Numbered from the stretch's first letter, positions 25,007 to 34,652 are shown. The stretch: 64,000 nt of DNA from Paenibacillus tianmuensis (GCF_900100345.1 NZ_FMTT01000022.1:22003-86002); one strand, 5' to 3'. Program-made: numbers and translations. Notes: generated from the letters alone by a model not told the origin.

Positions 25007-26816
25007 GTGTATCCTCCCCCGGCGTCCGAATGATCGGAATCTCGATCGTCGTTGTCGTCCCCTGCCGCGGCTGGCTGGCAAGGCTCAATACATAGCGGTC
25101 TCCGAAATAGAGCTGCAGCCGCTTTTTTACATTTTCCAAGCCGATCCCTGTCTTCCGCTCGTCGGCCGACACAAACTGCCCCGACGTGATGCGTTCGAGC
25201 TTCTCCTGCAGGATGCCGACGCCGTCGTCGCGCACTTCGAAGCGGACCCGCTCCCCCACTACCTTACCGGTAATCCAGAGGTGCCCCGGTCCCCGCTTCA
25301 TTTCGAGCCCGTGCGTGATCGCATTTTCCACAATGGGCTGCAGCATCAGCTTCAGCGTGTAGAGCCGCTCGACCTCCTCGTCCAGCTCGATATGCACCTC
25401 CAGCTTGTCCCCGTAGCGCATCTGCTGGATCGTAAGAAAGTTGCGGATTTGCTGCATGTCCTCACGTACAGGAATCAGCGCTTGCCCTTTGCGGATGCTG
25501 AACCGGAGCAGCTCGCCAAGCGAGACGACTGTCCGGCTAATGTGATCGAGCTTATGAATGCGGGCCATCCAGTTGATGGAATCGAGCGCATTGTACAGAA
25601 AATGCGGATTGAACTGCGCCTGAATCGCCCGGATCTCCGCTTCTTGGAGCATGAGCTGCTTCTTGTACACTTCGTCGATCAGTTGCTTAATACGCTGCAC
25701 CATCGCATTGAAGCTTCGGCCAAGCTGCCCGACCTCGTCCTTGTACTTTGTCGGAAAGGCGACGTCCAGATTGCCGGTTTCCACTGTACGCATCAGCGAT
25801 TTCAGCTTGCGCAGCGGATGGGTGATGTTCACAGACAGCAAGTAGGCAAGCACGCAAGAAACGGCTGCGCCGACGGCAATGACCAGCAGGGTCAGATTGC
25901 GGATGCTGCTGCTCTCCCGCGTCAGCGCCGCCACCGGCAGCACGTTCACCAGCTTGAAGCCGGTCACCTCGGACGTATCGTACACGACCATGACGGGCGG
26001 CGTTCCTTCGCCGGCCTGCTCGAAGAAGCCTTTGCCGCCCGCAAGCACCCGGTCCACAAACGGCTCCTCCAGCTTCGTCCCGACCTTGTGCTTGGACGGC
26101 GTGCTGGAGATGATATAGCCATTGCGGTCCAACAGCAGCATCTGTCCGCCCGGCTGCAAGTGCGCTTTTTTGTACTTGTCCGCGAGCGCATGTTCCATCA
26201 TGTCCACGACCAGATAGCCCAGCGGGGCATTTGTATCGATTCGCTTCAAGAGCCGGCCGCTGCTGAGCACGATGCCGAAATCGTCCGTCTTTTTCATGCT
26301 GTAATGCGTATCCCAGACGACATTGCCGCCCGCAAGCCTCATTTTCCGGAAAAGCCCCCAAGAGGCGTTGTAATCGTCGTAAGCCCCGGGCAGCAGCTCG
26401 CCGGTAAAATAACGGTCCCCGTTTTCCCCCAGCAAGTAAATGGAAATGTCCCAGTTCTTGAATCCGAGAAACGTATCCAGCACCTCGCCCACCTTCTGCT
26501 TGTCCTGATGCTTCTCCGCGAGCGGCCGGTCCGCCAGCTTGGACAGCACGTCCTGAATGTCGCGGCTGCTGTAGATGTACATCGTGAGCTGCTCGATATC
26601 TTTTACAAAATAGTCCAGACTGTAATTCACCTGCGACAAGCTTTCCAGAATGGTCTGGCATACCTGCTGCTGTACGACCTGCGCCGATTTGTGATATGAA
26701 AACGTTCCCAAGACAGCGAGCGGAATAATGGCAAGCGGCAATACCGCCAAAAGCAGCTTGGTTTGCAGGCTGGTTCCCAGCAGGTTGTTCTTAAGCGCGC
26801 GTATCCAGTTCGCCAT
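24999..26816 (-). CDS. YesM-type sensor histidine kinase
   Basis: The 605-residue protein has a membrane helix at about 18-40, an extracellular dCache-like sensing region to about 290, a second helix, a HAMP domain (about 310-365), the His_kinase core with the phospho-His in AQFNPHFLYNALDS, and a C-terminal ATPase domain (N-box ENAITHG, G-box DDGVGI and GIGLENV). It phosphorylates the response regulator encoded with it. The staphylococcal HptRS hexose-phosphate sensors have this same architecture and work with an AfuA-like binding protein, as may be the case here. Confidence 0.93.
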   Translation of the reverse strand: MANWIRALKNNLLGTSLQTKLLLAVLPLAIIPLAVLGTFSYHKSAQVVQQQVCQTILESLSQVNYSLDYFVKDIEQLTMYIYSSRDIQDVLSKLADRPLAEKHQDKQKVGEVLDTFLGFKNWDISIYLLGENGDRYFTGELLPGAYDDYNASWGLFRKMRLAGGNVVWDTHYSMKKTDDFGIVLSSGRLLKRIDTNAPLGYLVVDMMEHALADKYKKAHLQPGGQMLLLDRNGYIISSTPSKHKVGTKLEEPFVDRVLAGGKGFFEQAGEGTPPVMVVYDTSEVTGFKLVNVLPVAALTRESSSIRNLTLLVIAVGAAVSCVLAYLLSVNITHPLRKLKSLMRTVETGNLDVAFPTKYKDEVGQLGRSFNAMVQRIKQLIDEVYKKQLMLQEAEIRAIQAQFNPHFLYNALDSINWMARIHKLDHISRTVVSLGELLRFSIRKGQALIPVREDMQQIRNFLTIQQMRYGDKLEVHIELDEEVERLYTLKLMLQPIVENAITHGLEMKRGPGHLWITGKVVGERVRFEVRDDGVGILQEKLERITSGQFVSADERKTGIGLENVKKRLQLYFGDRYVLSLASQPRQGTTTTIEIPIIRTPGEDTHV

Positions 26817-27232
26817 GTCTCCCAGACCCCCCGAACAATCGTTTGCTAGTTATTATGGCATAAGTTGAAAGCGGTTACTATTCCTAGGCGTCTGAAAGAT
26901 TGGTTGTAGGTAGTTCACATTAACAGACTATTATTCAATTCAAACTTCGGGGAAGAAGGGAAAATTTCTACGAAAAAAAGTCTATTTGTAAATAAGTCGA
27001 AAAGACGTTTCCATAAAGCCACTTACTATTGAATTTGGTTTCTAAAACCACACTATTAATTATACATATTTTGAATTAATAAAACATTATGGATAATTAT
27101 CTCAAAAAATGTTTTAATATAAGTATCCTATAATTATTTTCAAAAAAATGACTGTATAATACAACTTACAAGATACCTAAAGCTACACAGTCACAAATCA
27201 AGATCAATAAGATCAATAGGAGATGACTTATA
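26817..27232. other. AT-rich intergenic region, border of accessory locus
   Basis: The start of the kinase operon lies at its left. Base composition shifts to AT-rich here and stays so to about 41.7 kb. A TATAAT at 27155-27160 is the likely -10 of the LuxR-type gene; its -35 is weak. No other gene seen. Confidence 0.5.
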
Positions 27233-27496
27233 TTGAACCAGACAGAATTAATAGAATTCTTCGATGTAAAAAAAATAATTAATTCATTAGATTTAACTTC
27301 ACGTGAGAAAGAAATTACGTTTTACTGGGTATTGGATTATGATTATAAACAAATTGCCAAACAAACTCATCTGTCGGAAAATACGGTCAGAACGTACATT
27401 AACAGAATACACACCAAAATGGGAGTGCACTCCAAAACATCGCTGCTTTTACTTTTGTTAGGTATCAAGCGTAATATTGAAATTACAACCAAATAA
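27233..27496 (+). CDS. Small LuxR/GerE-type HTH protein
   Basis: The 87-residue protein begins with TTG at 27233 after AGGAG. Residues 20-75 are a LuxR-type HTH: LTSREKEITFYWVLDYDYKQIAKQTHLSENTVRTYINRIHTKMGVHSK. There is no sensor or receiver domain, so it is a stand-alone DNA-binding protein like GerE. It converges on the lantibiotic immunity genes and shares their AT-rich composition, so control of the lantibiotic locus is a reasonable guess. Confidence 0.85.
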   Translation: MNQTELIEFFDVKKIINSLDLTSREKEITFYWVLDYDYKQIAKQTHLSENTVRTYINRIHTKMGVHSKTSLLLLLLGIKRNIEITTK

Positions 27497-27510
27497 AATA
27501 ACATAAATAT

Positions 27511-27530
27511 GCCCCGCTTGCCTGCGGGGC
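27511..27530. terminator. Terminator at the end of the lantibiotic locus
   Basis: GCCCCGC-TTGCCT-GCGGGGC between the convergent HTH gene and lanG. Serves both directions though T-runs are short. Confidence 0.7.
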
Positions 27531-27536
27531 GCGAGT

Positions 27537-28301
27537 TTAAACAACCTTTCGCTCCCAACGCAGAAAACTGATTATTGTAAAGGCAATCATGGAGCCGAAT
27601 AAGTAAATCCAAAATTTCAAAGCCCCTTCCGCGCTAATCGCCAGTAGAATTTGCTGGAAAGGGTCAAATAATATGACAAGCTCTTTAGCGAATTGGTATA
27701 GTACGATGGAACTGATAAACAGAACAAAGAAAGCAATAAGCGGTCTTGAGACAAATAAACACACTACACTACTCAGCATAAGCTTGGCTATACAAGTTAG
27801 TACAAAAAGCAAATAAAATTTTAGCGTATACAATACAGCTTCTCCCGGTCCTACGGGAGCCGTAGATCCATACATAACAAGCGTATCGCTATGCGGAAAG
27901 AATAGCCAAGCACCTAGGATCGCAACAAAGTACGTAGCACTAATAAATATTGTCGTCGTCGCCGCGAGAGCTAAAAGTTTGGCACCCCAAAATTGAAACC
28001 GACGAAACGGCCTGAGCAGGTATAGTCGATAAGCTCCTGAATAGATTTCCCCGCTTAATTGATCGACAAAGATGATCGGCAGGATTACCGCAACGAGCAA
28101 CAAGGATACATCACTCATCATAAACCACGGCATATTCAAATCATTCATCGGTATTTTCCCTTCACCGAAGCGAAATTCCCCCCAGCCCCGAATCTTCAAA
28201 CTCCATATGTTAGCTATTACAAGAAGTAAGAAGATACAGTATATGATAATGAGTTTCCTTCTCCAGATTCGCTCCATCTCACTAATCCACAATCCGAACA
28301 T
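27537..28301 (-). CDS. Lantibiotic immunity ABC permease LanG-like
   Basis: The 254-residue protein has six hydrophobic segments of the ABC-2 type and lacks an ATPase part. It is the last gene of the locus, 11 bases after the previous permease, which fits the LanE/LanG pair of the immunity transporter. With the ATPase it should expel the lantibiotic from the membrane and protect the producer. Sequence similarity within this permease group is low, so which of the two permeases is E or G is by gene order only. Confidence 0.75.
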   Translation of the reverse strand: MFGLWISEMERIWRRKLIIIYCIFLLLVIANIWSLKIRGWGEFRFGEGKIPMNDLNMPWFMMSDVSLLLVAVILPIIFVDQLSGEIYSGAYRLYLLRPFRRFQFWGAKLLALAATTTIFISATYFVAILGAWLFFPHSDTLVMYGSTAPVGPGEAVLYTLKFYLLFVLTCIAKLMLSSVVCLFVSRPLIAFFVLFISSIVLYQFAKELVILFDPFQQILLAISAEGALKFWIYLFGSMIAFTIISFLRWERKVV

Positions 28302-28312
28302 ATGGACTCCTC

Positions 28313-29107
28313 CTAATTCATGTAATCATCGGCAACAAAACGACGATAGGCAAGCCAAGTGAAAACAAAAGAATTCACGATCAATACTGTTGCTATTGCC
28401 CAAAGTGCAGATTCACTTCCCGATAACGCGGTATGCAAACCCGTGTGCTGCATATATGGAACCAATACATAGGAGATTAAATCACGTAGATATGGAAAAT
28501 ATGAAAATAAAGCAGCTAATTTCAAGTACAAGCCATCAAATAATAGAGAGACTAGCACATAAGCTAAGCTAATACCGATTGCATAAGTAACATTCTTGCT
28601 ATACATAGCTATAAACGAGAAAACACAGCTAATTCCAACTAATGAAGCATAGGCAAGTATATAATATTCAACTGTATAGCCCAATGCTGAATGAAGCGAT
28701 GAAAGTTCCAGCGGGAGTCGTACGATTCCAACGGCCACTAAGGAAATTCCAAAGGCAAGCAGCAGCATTAAAATGCAAAGCTGAATCACAAACTGTTTGC
28801 AGAAAAAGATTTGCCCCCGTGAATACCGACGTAAGAACAGAAAACGCAGCTGTCCGCCACGAAATTCTTCCGTATAGACTGCAGCAACAAGCACAGCGAC
28901 AACTATATTGCATATGAAGTACAAATTTTGGCGGAGCCCAAACATAGGAAACAGGCTAGGCGATACAGATGAAGAACTATCCAGCAGATTTAGCCACAAA
29001 AAATAACTCCCCGCAGTGTAAGCAAGAAAAGGTGTACTTAGAAAAATAACCCATATCCATTTACGCCTAACTAATTTTTCAACTTCACAAACTATTAATG
29101 TTCTCAT
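28313..29107 (-). CDS. Lantibiotic immunity ABC permease LanE-like
   Basis: The 264-residue protein has about six membrane segments and begins MRTLIVCEVEKLVRRKW, a typical ABC-2 permease start (cytoplasmic helix before TM1). Its ATG overlaps the ATPase stop by four bases. It forms the membrane part of a LanFEG-type exporter together with the next gene. Confidence 0.78.
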   Translation of the reverse strand: MRTLIVCEVEKLVRRKWIWVIFLSTPFLAYTAGSYFLWLNLLDSSSSVSPSLFPMFGLRQNLYFICNIVVAVLVAAVYTEEFRGGQLRFLFLRRYSRGQIFFCKQFVIQLCILMLLLAFGISLVAVGIVRLPLELSSLHSALGYTVEYYILAYASLVGISCVFSFIAMYSKNVTYAIGISLAYVLVSLLFDGLYLKLAALFSYFPYLRDLISYVLVPYMQHTGLHTALSGSESALWAIATVLIVNSFVFTWLAYRRFVADDYMN

Positions 29108-29832
29108 GCGTGCATTAACTCCATAAAAGCATCCTCCAGGCGCTGTCCGTCCTGAACTAAATTTTGAGTAGGCCCCATCCAGATAATGGTCCCCTCTCGA
29201 ATAATGATTAACTCATCGCACATTTTTTGTAACTCATCAAGCAAATGGCTTGATATGAAAAAAGCATAATTTGCTGAATTGCGCAAACGAAAAATAATAT
29301 CGCGTAACTCTCGCATCCCGATGGGGTCCAACCCATTCGAAGGTTCGTCAAGCAATAAAATTTCCGGGTCTCCAAGCATGGATTGTGCTATTCCAAGTCT
29401 TTGTTTCATACCAAGAGAGTAGGTCTTTACTCGGTCATCACCTCTTTTTTGAAGACCTACAGCTTGTAACAATTGTTCGATATGTGCTTCTCTCTGTGAA
29501 GAAGAAATTTGCGAGTGCAGCCGCGATAAATTGCGCAATACTTGCCTACCTGTCATATATTCAAAGAAGACAGGCGACTCAATAATTGCGCCCACTTTAG
29601 ACAATGCCCGTTCGCGCTCGGATTGCACATCAAACGAATCGATGCGGATATGACCGTTTGTGGGCCGGATCAAACCTGTCATCATTCGCATCATTGTCGT
29701 TTTCCCTGCCCCATTAGGTCCAATGAAGCCATAAATTTTCCCTTTTTCAAGTGTAAATGATGTTTCAAAAATAATATCTCGCTTGCCAATTCTTTTTGTT
29801 ATTTTATCGACTTCCATAATAATGTTAGACAT
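29104..29832 (-). CDS. Lantibiotic immunity ABC ATPase LanF-like
   Basis: The ATG at 29832 gives 242 residues. Walker A is GPNGAGKTT, the signature is YSLGMKQRLGIA and Walker B is ILLLDEPSNGLD. In the place of the Q-loop glutamine it has Glu in AIIESPVFFEYMT; this E-loop is the known mark of LanF immunity ATPases. It should power the two permeases downstream. The E-loop makes the immunity role stronger than for a generic ABC-2 ATPase. Confidence 0.88.
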   Translation of the reverse strand: MSNIIMEVDKITKRIGKRDIIFETSFTLEKGKIYGFIGPNGAGKTTMMRMMTGLIRPTNGHIRIDSFDVQSERERALSKVGAIIESPVFFEYMTGRQVLRNLSRLHSQISSSQREAHIEQLLQAVGLQKRGDDRVKTYSLGMKQRLGIAQSMLGDPEILLLDEPSNGLDPIGMRELRDIIFRLRNSANYAFFISSHLLDELQKMCDELIIIREGTIIWMGPTQNLVQDGQRLEDAFMELMHA

Positions 29833-29866
29833 AATTATTTCCTCCAATTCATTGTTATTGAGCGAT

Positions 29867-31813
29867 TTAAACCATCGCTTTATCTAGTCGCCGTAGGTAA
29901 CGTGAGCGAACAATCAAGAAAAAAACACTTTGTACTCCCAGAAACAAGGAGGATGCAATCAAGACAGGCGTGTATAGCGTGTTGATATACATGGTTTCGA
30001 GAATAGGCCTTAATACAACCAATGTCTGTATGGTAGATATCACAATTGGGACAAAGAACAATAACCCTATTTGCAATGTTGCCGAAGTCTTCATCTCTGC
30101 AGTGCTAAGCCCAATCTTCGATAGAGTGAGAACCATTTTACTATCCGCCAAAAGCTCCGTATGAAGTTTGAAATATAAAAAGCTTGCTGATGATATTGAA
30201 AAGATTAATGCAATAAAAATACCGATAAAGTTAAATAAAGATGTTCCCCGTTCTGCGTTTAAATAACTTCCCATTCGCGTAGAAAAAAAATTGGCCGTTT
30301 GATGCTGCCCAATCCTTTCTTGGAACCATTTTTCCAGGTCGATGCTAATTAGAGCCTCCGGGCTTTCCGATTTTGGAGATTGATCATTCCATTCAGGAAC
30401 ATAATAAACATAAATTATACTTTCCCTCCTTTTGTCCTTTAGTTCTTCATACTCGTCACGGCTCACTACCAAGAGATTCGTATCTCTAAAACCAAGTGAT
30501 GCGATCGCTTCGTTCTTATAAATATCGTTAATGGACAATGTTTGTCCGGACTCAAGCGTGATCGCATAAGGCGGTCTTTTATCAGCGAGAGCGGAGCCGT
30601 TTGAGTTGTAGATCAGGAAAGAGCCTTCATTGTCCAATCTTTTGTTTGGAAGGATATTCATAAACGCTGAAAGTTCGTTGATATTACTTGCGGCTATCAC
30701 TTCAACGATTGAATCTTTGTTTTGATCCACAGAGTGAACGCTGGTTTTTACTTTAATTCTCTGAGTTGTAACCTTGATTTGATTGTAAGTGACACCTGCC
30801 GCGTTCAAATGCCTGTTGATTTCCTTTAAGTCCCCTTCGGAATATTCGTTTTGAAGACTATAATAATTCAATGCAAAAGGATTGTTTATGTAACTCTGAT
30901 AATTCGCTTGGGCCATGGCTAACACAAGGCTCGAACTCATACAGGCAATAGAGGTCACGACCGTAATCATAAAAAGAATTCGGGCGTTGTCTTTTATTTT
31001 ATAAGCTATCTCAGATATCCAAAGTAGGTTAGTGCCTCGCCATAAAGCCTTACGACTTCGTTTTAAGAGACGAACCATATAAACGGAAAATTGGGAATAG
31101 AACAGATAGGTGCCTGCAATTCCTGCTGCTGCCGCAACAAAGATTTTGCTCGGCGTCAACGTCTCCATGCGAAGAGAAACAAGGCCAACTGCAAGCATTA
31201 CCGTTCCTGTGAAGGACATGAAGACGGATGCACGAGGTTCTTTTTTGGGAGCTTTGTTCCCTTGAAGCAGTTCAAATACTTTGATTTTTTGAACAAAGAC
31301 AAGAGTAAACAAAGAGATACAGATGAATAATGTGGAAAAAGAAGCGACCGTAAGCAGCAACGCCTTGGTGGGCCAGTAAAAGGGTAGTTCTTTCATCTCG
31401 GTCATCTTCGTACTGAAAAGCAAGAACAGTTTAGATAAGAGCAATCCTCCAGCAATGCCGGTGAGAATAGAAGCAAACCCAATTAACATATTCTCAAAAA
31501 AAATTAACCGATTAACCTGAGCAGGTGTAGCACCTAAAATAAACAAAATTCCCAATTCCATGTTACGAACTTTTAAAAACATGCTGATGGAATAAAATAT
31601 AAAGAAAAAAGCAAATAGAAGTATTACGTATTCCGCAGCCTGCATGCCTGCTCGCGCCAGTTTCCCTATTGGAATTTGTTCCATCCTGGGGTGATAAATA
31701 AACACAGCGTATGTAAAAAAAATCATGACCATAAAGGCACTGCTAATAAAATAGGCAAAGTACGCACGTGAGTTCCGTTTGACATTATTGAATGCGAATT
31801 GACGAAAGCTCAC
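29867..31813 (-). CDS. BceB-type peptide-antibiotic ABC permease
   Basis: The GTG at 31813 after GGGGAGG gives VSFRQFAFNNVKRNSRAYFAYFISS, the typical BceB/YxdM start; the frame upstream overlaps the ATPase gene. The 648-residue protein has ten membrane segments and one large extracellular domain (about residues 290-520) between TM7 and TM8. In Bce modules this protein binds the peptide-target complex and also signals to the kinase. It pairs with the ATPase upstream and the BceRS-like system. Confidence 0.9.
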   Translation of the reverse strand: MSFRQFAFNNVKRNSRAYFAYFISSAFMVMIFFTYAVFIYHPRMEQIPIGKLARAGMQAAEYVILLFAFFFIFYSISMFLKVRNMELGILFILGATPAQVNRLIFFENMLIGFASILTGIAGGLLLSKLFLLFSTKMTEMKELPFYWPTKALLLTVASFSTLFICISLFTLVFVQKIKVFELLQGNKAPKKEPRASVFMSFTGTVMLAVGLVSLRMETLTPSKIFVAAAAGIAGTYLFYSQFSVYMVRLLKRSRKALWRGTNLLWISEIAYKIKDNARILFMITVVTSIACMSSSLVLAMAQANYQSYINNPFALNYYSLQNEYSEGDLKEINRHLNAAGVTYNQIKVTTQRIKVKTSVHSVDQNKDSIVEVIAASNINELSAFMNILPNKRLDNEGSFLIYNSNGSALADKRPPYAITLESGQTLSINDIYKNEAIASLGFRDTNLLVVSRDEYEELKDKRRESIIYVYYVPEWNDQSPKSESPEALISIDLEKWFQERIGQHQTANFFSTRMGSYLNAERGTSLFNFIGIFIALIFSISSASFLYFKLHTELLADSKMVLTLSKIGLSTAEMKTSATLQIGLLFFVPIVISTIQTLVVLRPILETMYINTLYTPVLIASSLFLGVQSVFFLIVRSRYLRRLDKAMV

Positions 31814-32558
31814 CCGAATGACCTCCCCAAAACGAAAGGGTGTCGATAATTTTTTGAAAAAAGGTTTGTCTGTTTTCTCCACGACGGATTTCAGCTGCCA
31901 AACGTCCATCCTTAATAAAAATAATTCTTTGGCAATAACTGGCCGCCAACGGGTCGTGAGTAACTAGCATAACAGTGGTCCCCTTCTGCTGGTTAGCGGC
32001 AGCGAAGGATTCCATTACCACGCGCGAGGATTTCGAATCAAGTGCACCTGTTGGCTCATCTGCGAGAAGAAGAACAGGCGAGGTAATAATTGCTCGAGCA
32101 ATAGCGGTCCTTTGGCGTTGACCACCGGATATTTCATAAGTTCGTTTATGCAAAATATCGCTTATTTCCAACAGCGCCGTAACTTGCTTCAACTTGGCAT
32201 CCATCTCTGTAAGCGGCTTATTGTCAAGCGTTAATGGGAGCACGATGTTTTCCGCTACAGTTAACGTATCCAACAAATTAAAGTCTTGAAATACAAATCC
32301 GAGCTGTCTTCTTCGGAATATCGCCAAATCCTTTTTGCTTAATTTATAAGGATCGCTGTTATTAATTCTGACCATGCCTGTGTTCGGTGCGTCAATAGTA
32401 GAAACCACATTAAGCAATGTCGTTTTACCGCTACCCGAAGGCCCCATAATACCTACAAACTCACCTTCATCAATAGTCAGGTCAATATCGCATAAAGCAT
32501 GTGTAGCCACCTTGCCCGTATATATTTTGTTAAGTCCCTTTACGTGAAGAATGCTCAT
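31785..32558 (-). CDS. BceA-type ABC ATPase
   Basis: The 257-residue protein belongs to the MacB/LolD-like ATPases: Walker A GPSGSGKTT, Q-loop VFQDFNLLDTLTVAENI, signature ISGGQRQR, Walker B LLLADEPTGALDS, switch THDP. It partners the BceB-type permease, whose gene overlaps its 3' end by 29 bases. Expression is probably driven from the gap at 32559-32769 by the BceR-like regulator. Confidence 0.92.
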   Translation of the reverse strand: MSILHVKGLNKIYTGKVATHALCDIDLTIDEGEFVGIMGPSGSGKTTLLNVVSTIDAPNTGMVRINNSDPYKLSKKDLAIFRRRQLGFVFQDFNLLDTLTVAENIVLPLTLDNKPLTEMDAKLKQVTALLEISDILHKRTYEISGGQRQRTAIARAIITSPVLLLADEPTGALDSKSSRVVMESFAAANQQKGTTVMLVTHDPLAASYCQRIIFIKDGRLAAEIRRGENRQTFFQKIIDTLSFWGGHSGELSSIRIQ

Positions 32559-32628
32559 CCCACTCGCTCCTCAATTGCGCTCTTCTCTTCTAACTGTACT
32601 GTATAGGTGGCCGCGCTGCTATAGATTT

Positions 32629-32660
32629 ACCTTAACTTTGTCTTACATAGCATTTAAGGT
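32629..32660. promoter_or_regulatory. Candidate operator before bceA-like gene
   Basis: ACCTTAA (32629-32635) and TTAAGGT (32654-32660) form an inverted repeat 70-100 bases upstream of the ATPase start, where BceR-type regulators bind. The match to a known BceR box was not tested. Confidence 0.4.
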
Positions 32661-32708
32661 TATGTTCGGTAAATTTTGATGGCTAATCGATCATGCAACA
32701 GGAGAATA

Positions 32709-32749
32709 CAAAGAAGCGCTCCATGTGATCTATACACGGATTGCTTCTT
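32709..32749 (-). terminator. Terminator after the bceRS-like genes
   Basis: AAAGAAGC and GCTTCTTT close a hairpin of 41 bases just after the kinase stop; the loop is long. Confidence 0.5.
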
Positions 32750-32769
32750 TGGGAATAATTCGATTTCCT

Positions 32770-33765
32770 TTAAGTGAGCACTCGTTTATGACTAAACTCT
32801 AACCTAACGGTAGTTCCCATCCTGGGTTCCGAATCTAACTCAACCCTATGACCAAGCCGATTGCAAATTTCCCGTACAAGGTATAATCCCATCCCGGTAG
32901 ACTCATGATACTGGCGGCCTCGTTCACCCGTGTAATACGGGTTAAACACTCGTTTGAGATCTTCTTTGGTAATACCGATTCCCTCATCACGAATTTCCAA
33001 AATTATACTATCACCCTGTTGGTAAGCATGGATATATACGTTTTTTCCGGAGCCCTCCGTATAATTAACTGCGTTGATGAGAATTTGCCCTACCATAAAT
33101 TGCAGCCATTTCCGGTCACTATATACCGGCCAATTCTCAATTAGTTGGATATTAGGAGTAACACCCTTACGTATGAATAATCGACGATTTTCAGCAACAG
33201 CTTGATTGACGACTTTCTGAAGCGATACGTTCTCCACAATAAAATCTTGTTCGAAACGCTCTAGGCGTGATGTATAAATGACCATCTCAAGTCCTTTTCT
33301 CAATTTTTCCAGATCTTCCATAATTCCATCTGCCGCCGTATCTTCGAGGTCCTGTACTGTAAGCTGAATGACGGAAATTGGTGTCTTCATTTGATGTACC
33401 CAACGATTAATGAAAATGACATGCTGCTCCATACTACTCCTGTAGCGGTGCAATTCTTCTTGATAGTATTGATCGCAATGGCTGAATAATCGATTAACGG
33501 CGTCCGGAAGCGGGGATTCGCCCATCGACTGTATAGTCTCTCTTCCCCATTCGAGGGGATTATTTAGCTGGGTGTAAAACCTCCTTAGGCTAAAATAGCG
33601 ATAGCTCAAATAGACCGCCAAAACGGTGGAACTAAGTAATGCTCCGTAAACAACGATCGAAAAAGGACGACCTTCTCCCGTAAGCCAATACAAAAGCGGA
33701 ACCAATATGATTTGGACAAGATAAAATAGCAGTAGCGGAATATGGTCCTTCCAAAAAAGTCTCAT
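32770..33765 (-). CDS. BceS-type intramembrane-sensing histidine kinase
   Basis: The 331-residue protein has two membrane helices at residues 9-58 with almost no extracellular loop, the sign of BceS-type kinases that sense through their transporter. The phospho-His lies in INRWVHQMKTPISV, and the ATPase domain has NAVNYTEGSGKNV, DEGIGI and GMGLYLV. Its start overlaps the regulator gene by four bases. It should respond to flux through the BceAB-like transporter, not to free peptide. Confidence 0.92.
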   Translation of the reverse strand: MRLFWKDHIPLLLFYLVQIILVPLLYWLTGEGRPFSIVVYGALLSSTVLAVYLSYRYFSLRRFYTQLNNPLEWGRETIQSMGESPLPDAVNRLFSHCDQYYQEELHRYRSSMEQHVIFINRWVHQMKTPISVIQLTVQDLEDTAADGIMEDLEKLRKGLEMVIYTSRLERFEQDFIVENVSLQKVVNQAVAENRRLFIRKGVTPNIQLIENWPVYSDRKWLQFMVGQILINAVNYTEGSGKNVYIHAYQQGDSIILEIRDEGIGITKEDLKRVFNPYYTGERGRQYHESTGMGLYLVREICNRLGHRVELDSEPRMGTTVRLEFSHKRVLT

Positions 33766-34472
33766 ATGGAGGATACTCCTGTTCCGGAATTTAGTCTGTA
33801 GCCTACGCCCCGAATTGTTTCTACCGCCTCTTCCGCCCCAAGTTCTTTTAATTTTTTCCGAACGCGCGTAATATACACATTCAATGTATTTTCATCGATA
33901 AAATGATGATCTTCCCACATCAGATCAAGCAGCCGCCCCCTGCTGACGACACGTCCGGCTTTAGTCATCAGAGTTTCCAATAACACCGCTTCTTTTTGTG
34001 TCAGTTCTGTTATGCCCTCACCAAGCATGACAACAAAGCGTTCTGGAAACAAAACAAGATTGCCTGCCTTGACTTTCCTTTCTCCTTGTCCAAACGAGTA
34101 TGAACCATAGGCCCTTCTTAAATGGCTGCGGATTTTGGCCATGACCACCTCATAATGAAATGGTTTGGTAATATAATCGTCTGCCCCGTTTTCAAGCGCC
34201 ATAACTTGATCCATTTGACTATCCCGGGCAGAAATAAACAGAATCGGACAGTGGGAATGTGAACGAATTTGCCGGCACCAGTAATAACCGTCATATTTAG
34301 GAAGGTTGATATCAAGCAGAACCAGATGAGCGTTTGACTTTCTAAAGCTATCCAGAACATCATTGAAGTTATCGACTTCCTTTGCGGTGAAACCGTACTT
34401 ATTTATATAGGAGCAAAGTAAGCCGGAGATTTTAGCGTCGTCTTCGACAATAAGAATCGTATACGTGTTCAT
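33762..34472 (-). CDS. BceR-type OmpR-family response regulator
   Basis: The ATG at 34472 follows AGGCGAGG. Residues 1-115 are a receiver (ILIVEDDAKISGLL, Asp in LVLLDINLPKYDG, YITKPF), residues 135-236 an OmpR winged helix (ENTLNVYITRVRKKL). It lies between the biosynthetic and resistance genes of the lantibiotic cluster and should activate the ABC transporter genes downstream, and perhaps lanA. Confidence 0.92.
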   Translation of the reverse strand: MNTYTILIVEDDAKISGLLCSYINKYGFTAKEVDNFNDVLDSFRKSNAHLVLLDINLPKYDGYYWCRQIRSHSHCPILFISARDSQMDQVMALENGADDYITKPFHYEVVMAKIRSHLRRAYGSYSFGQGERKVKAGNLVLFPERFVVMLGEGITELTQKEAVLLETLMTKAGRVVSRGRLLDLMWEDHHFIDENTLNVYITRVRKKLKELGAEEAVETIRGVGYRLNSGTGVSSI

Positions 34473-34652
34473 CAACCTCGCCTTACGATGAACTTTATTG
34501 ATAGGTAATATAGGAGCACAACTACACCAATTTTACTTTTATTTACAATAAAATGTTTCGTCCCAATCATAACAGATATTTCATATTCAAACAATAATTT
34601 GGCTAAGTTAAATTCTCAGAAACTCCAATTAATAGTTCAAAATGAACAGGAA

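Noticed and set aside
24804..26699. Plus-strand frame of 631 codons
   Set aside because: It lies opposite the YesM-type kinase, and its composition (many His, Gln, Arg) is that of a shadow of a GC-rich gene.
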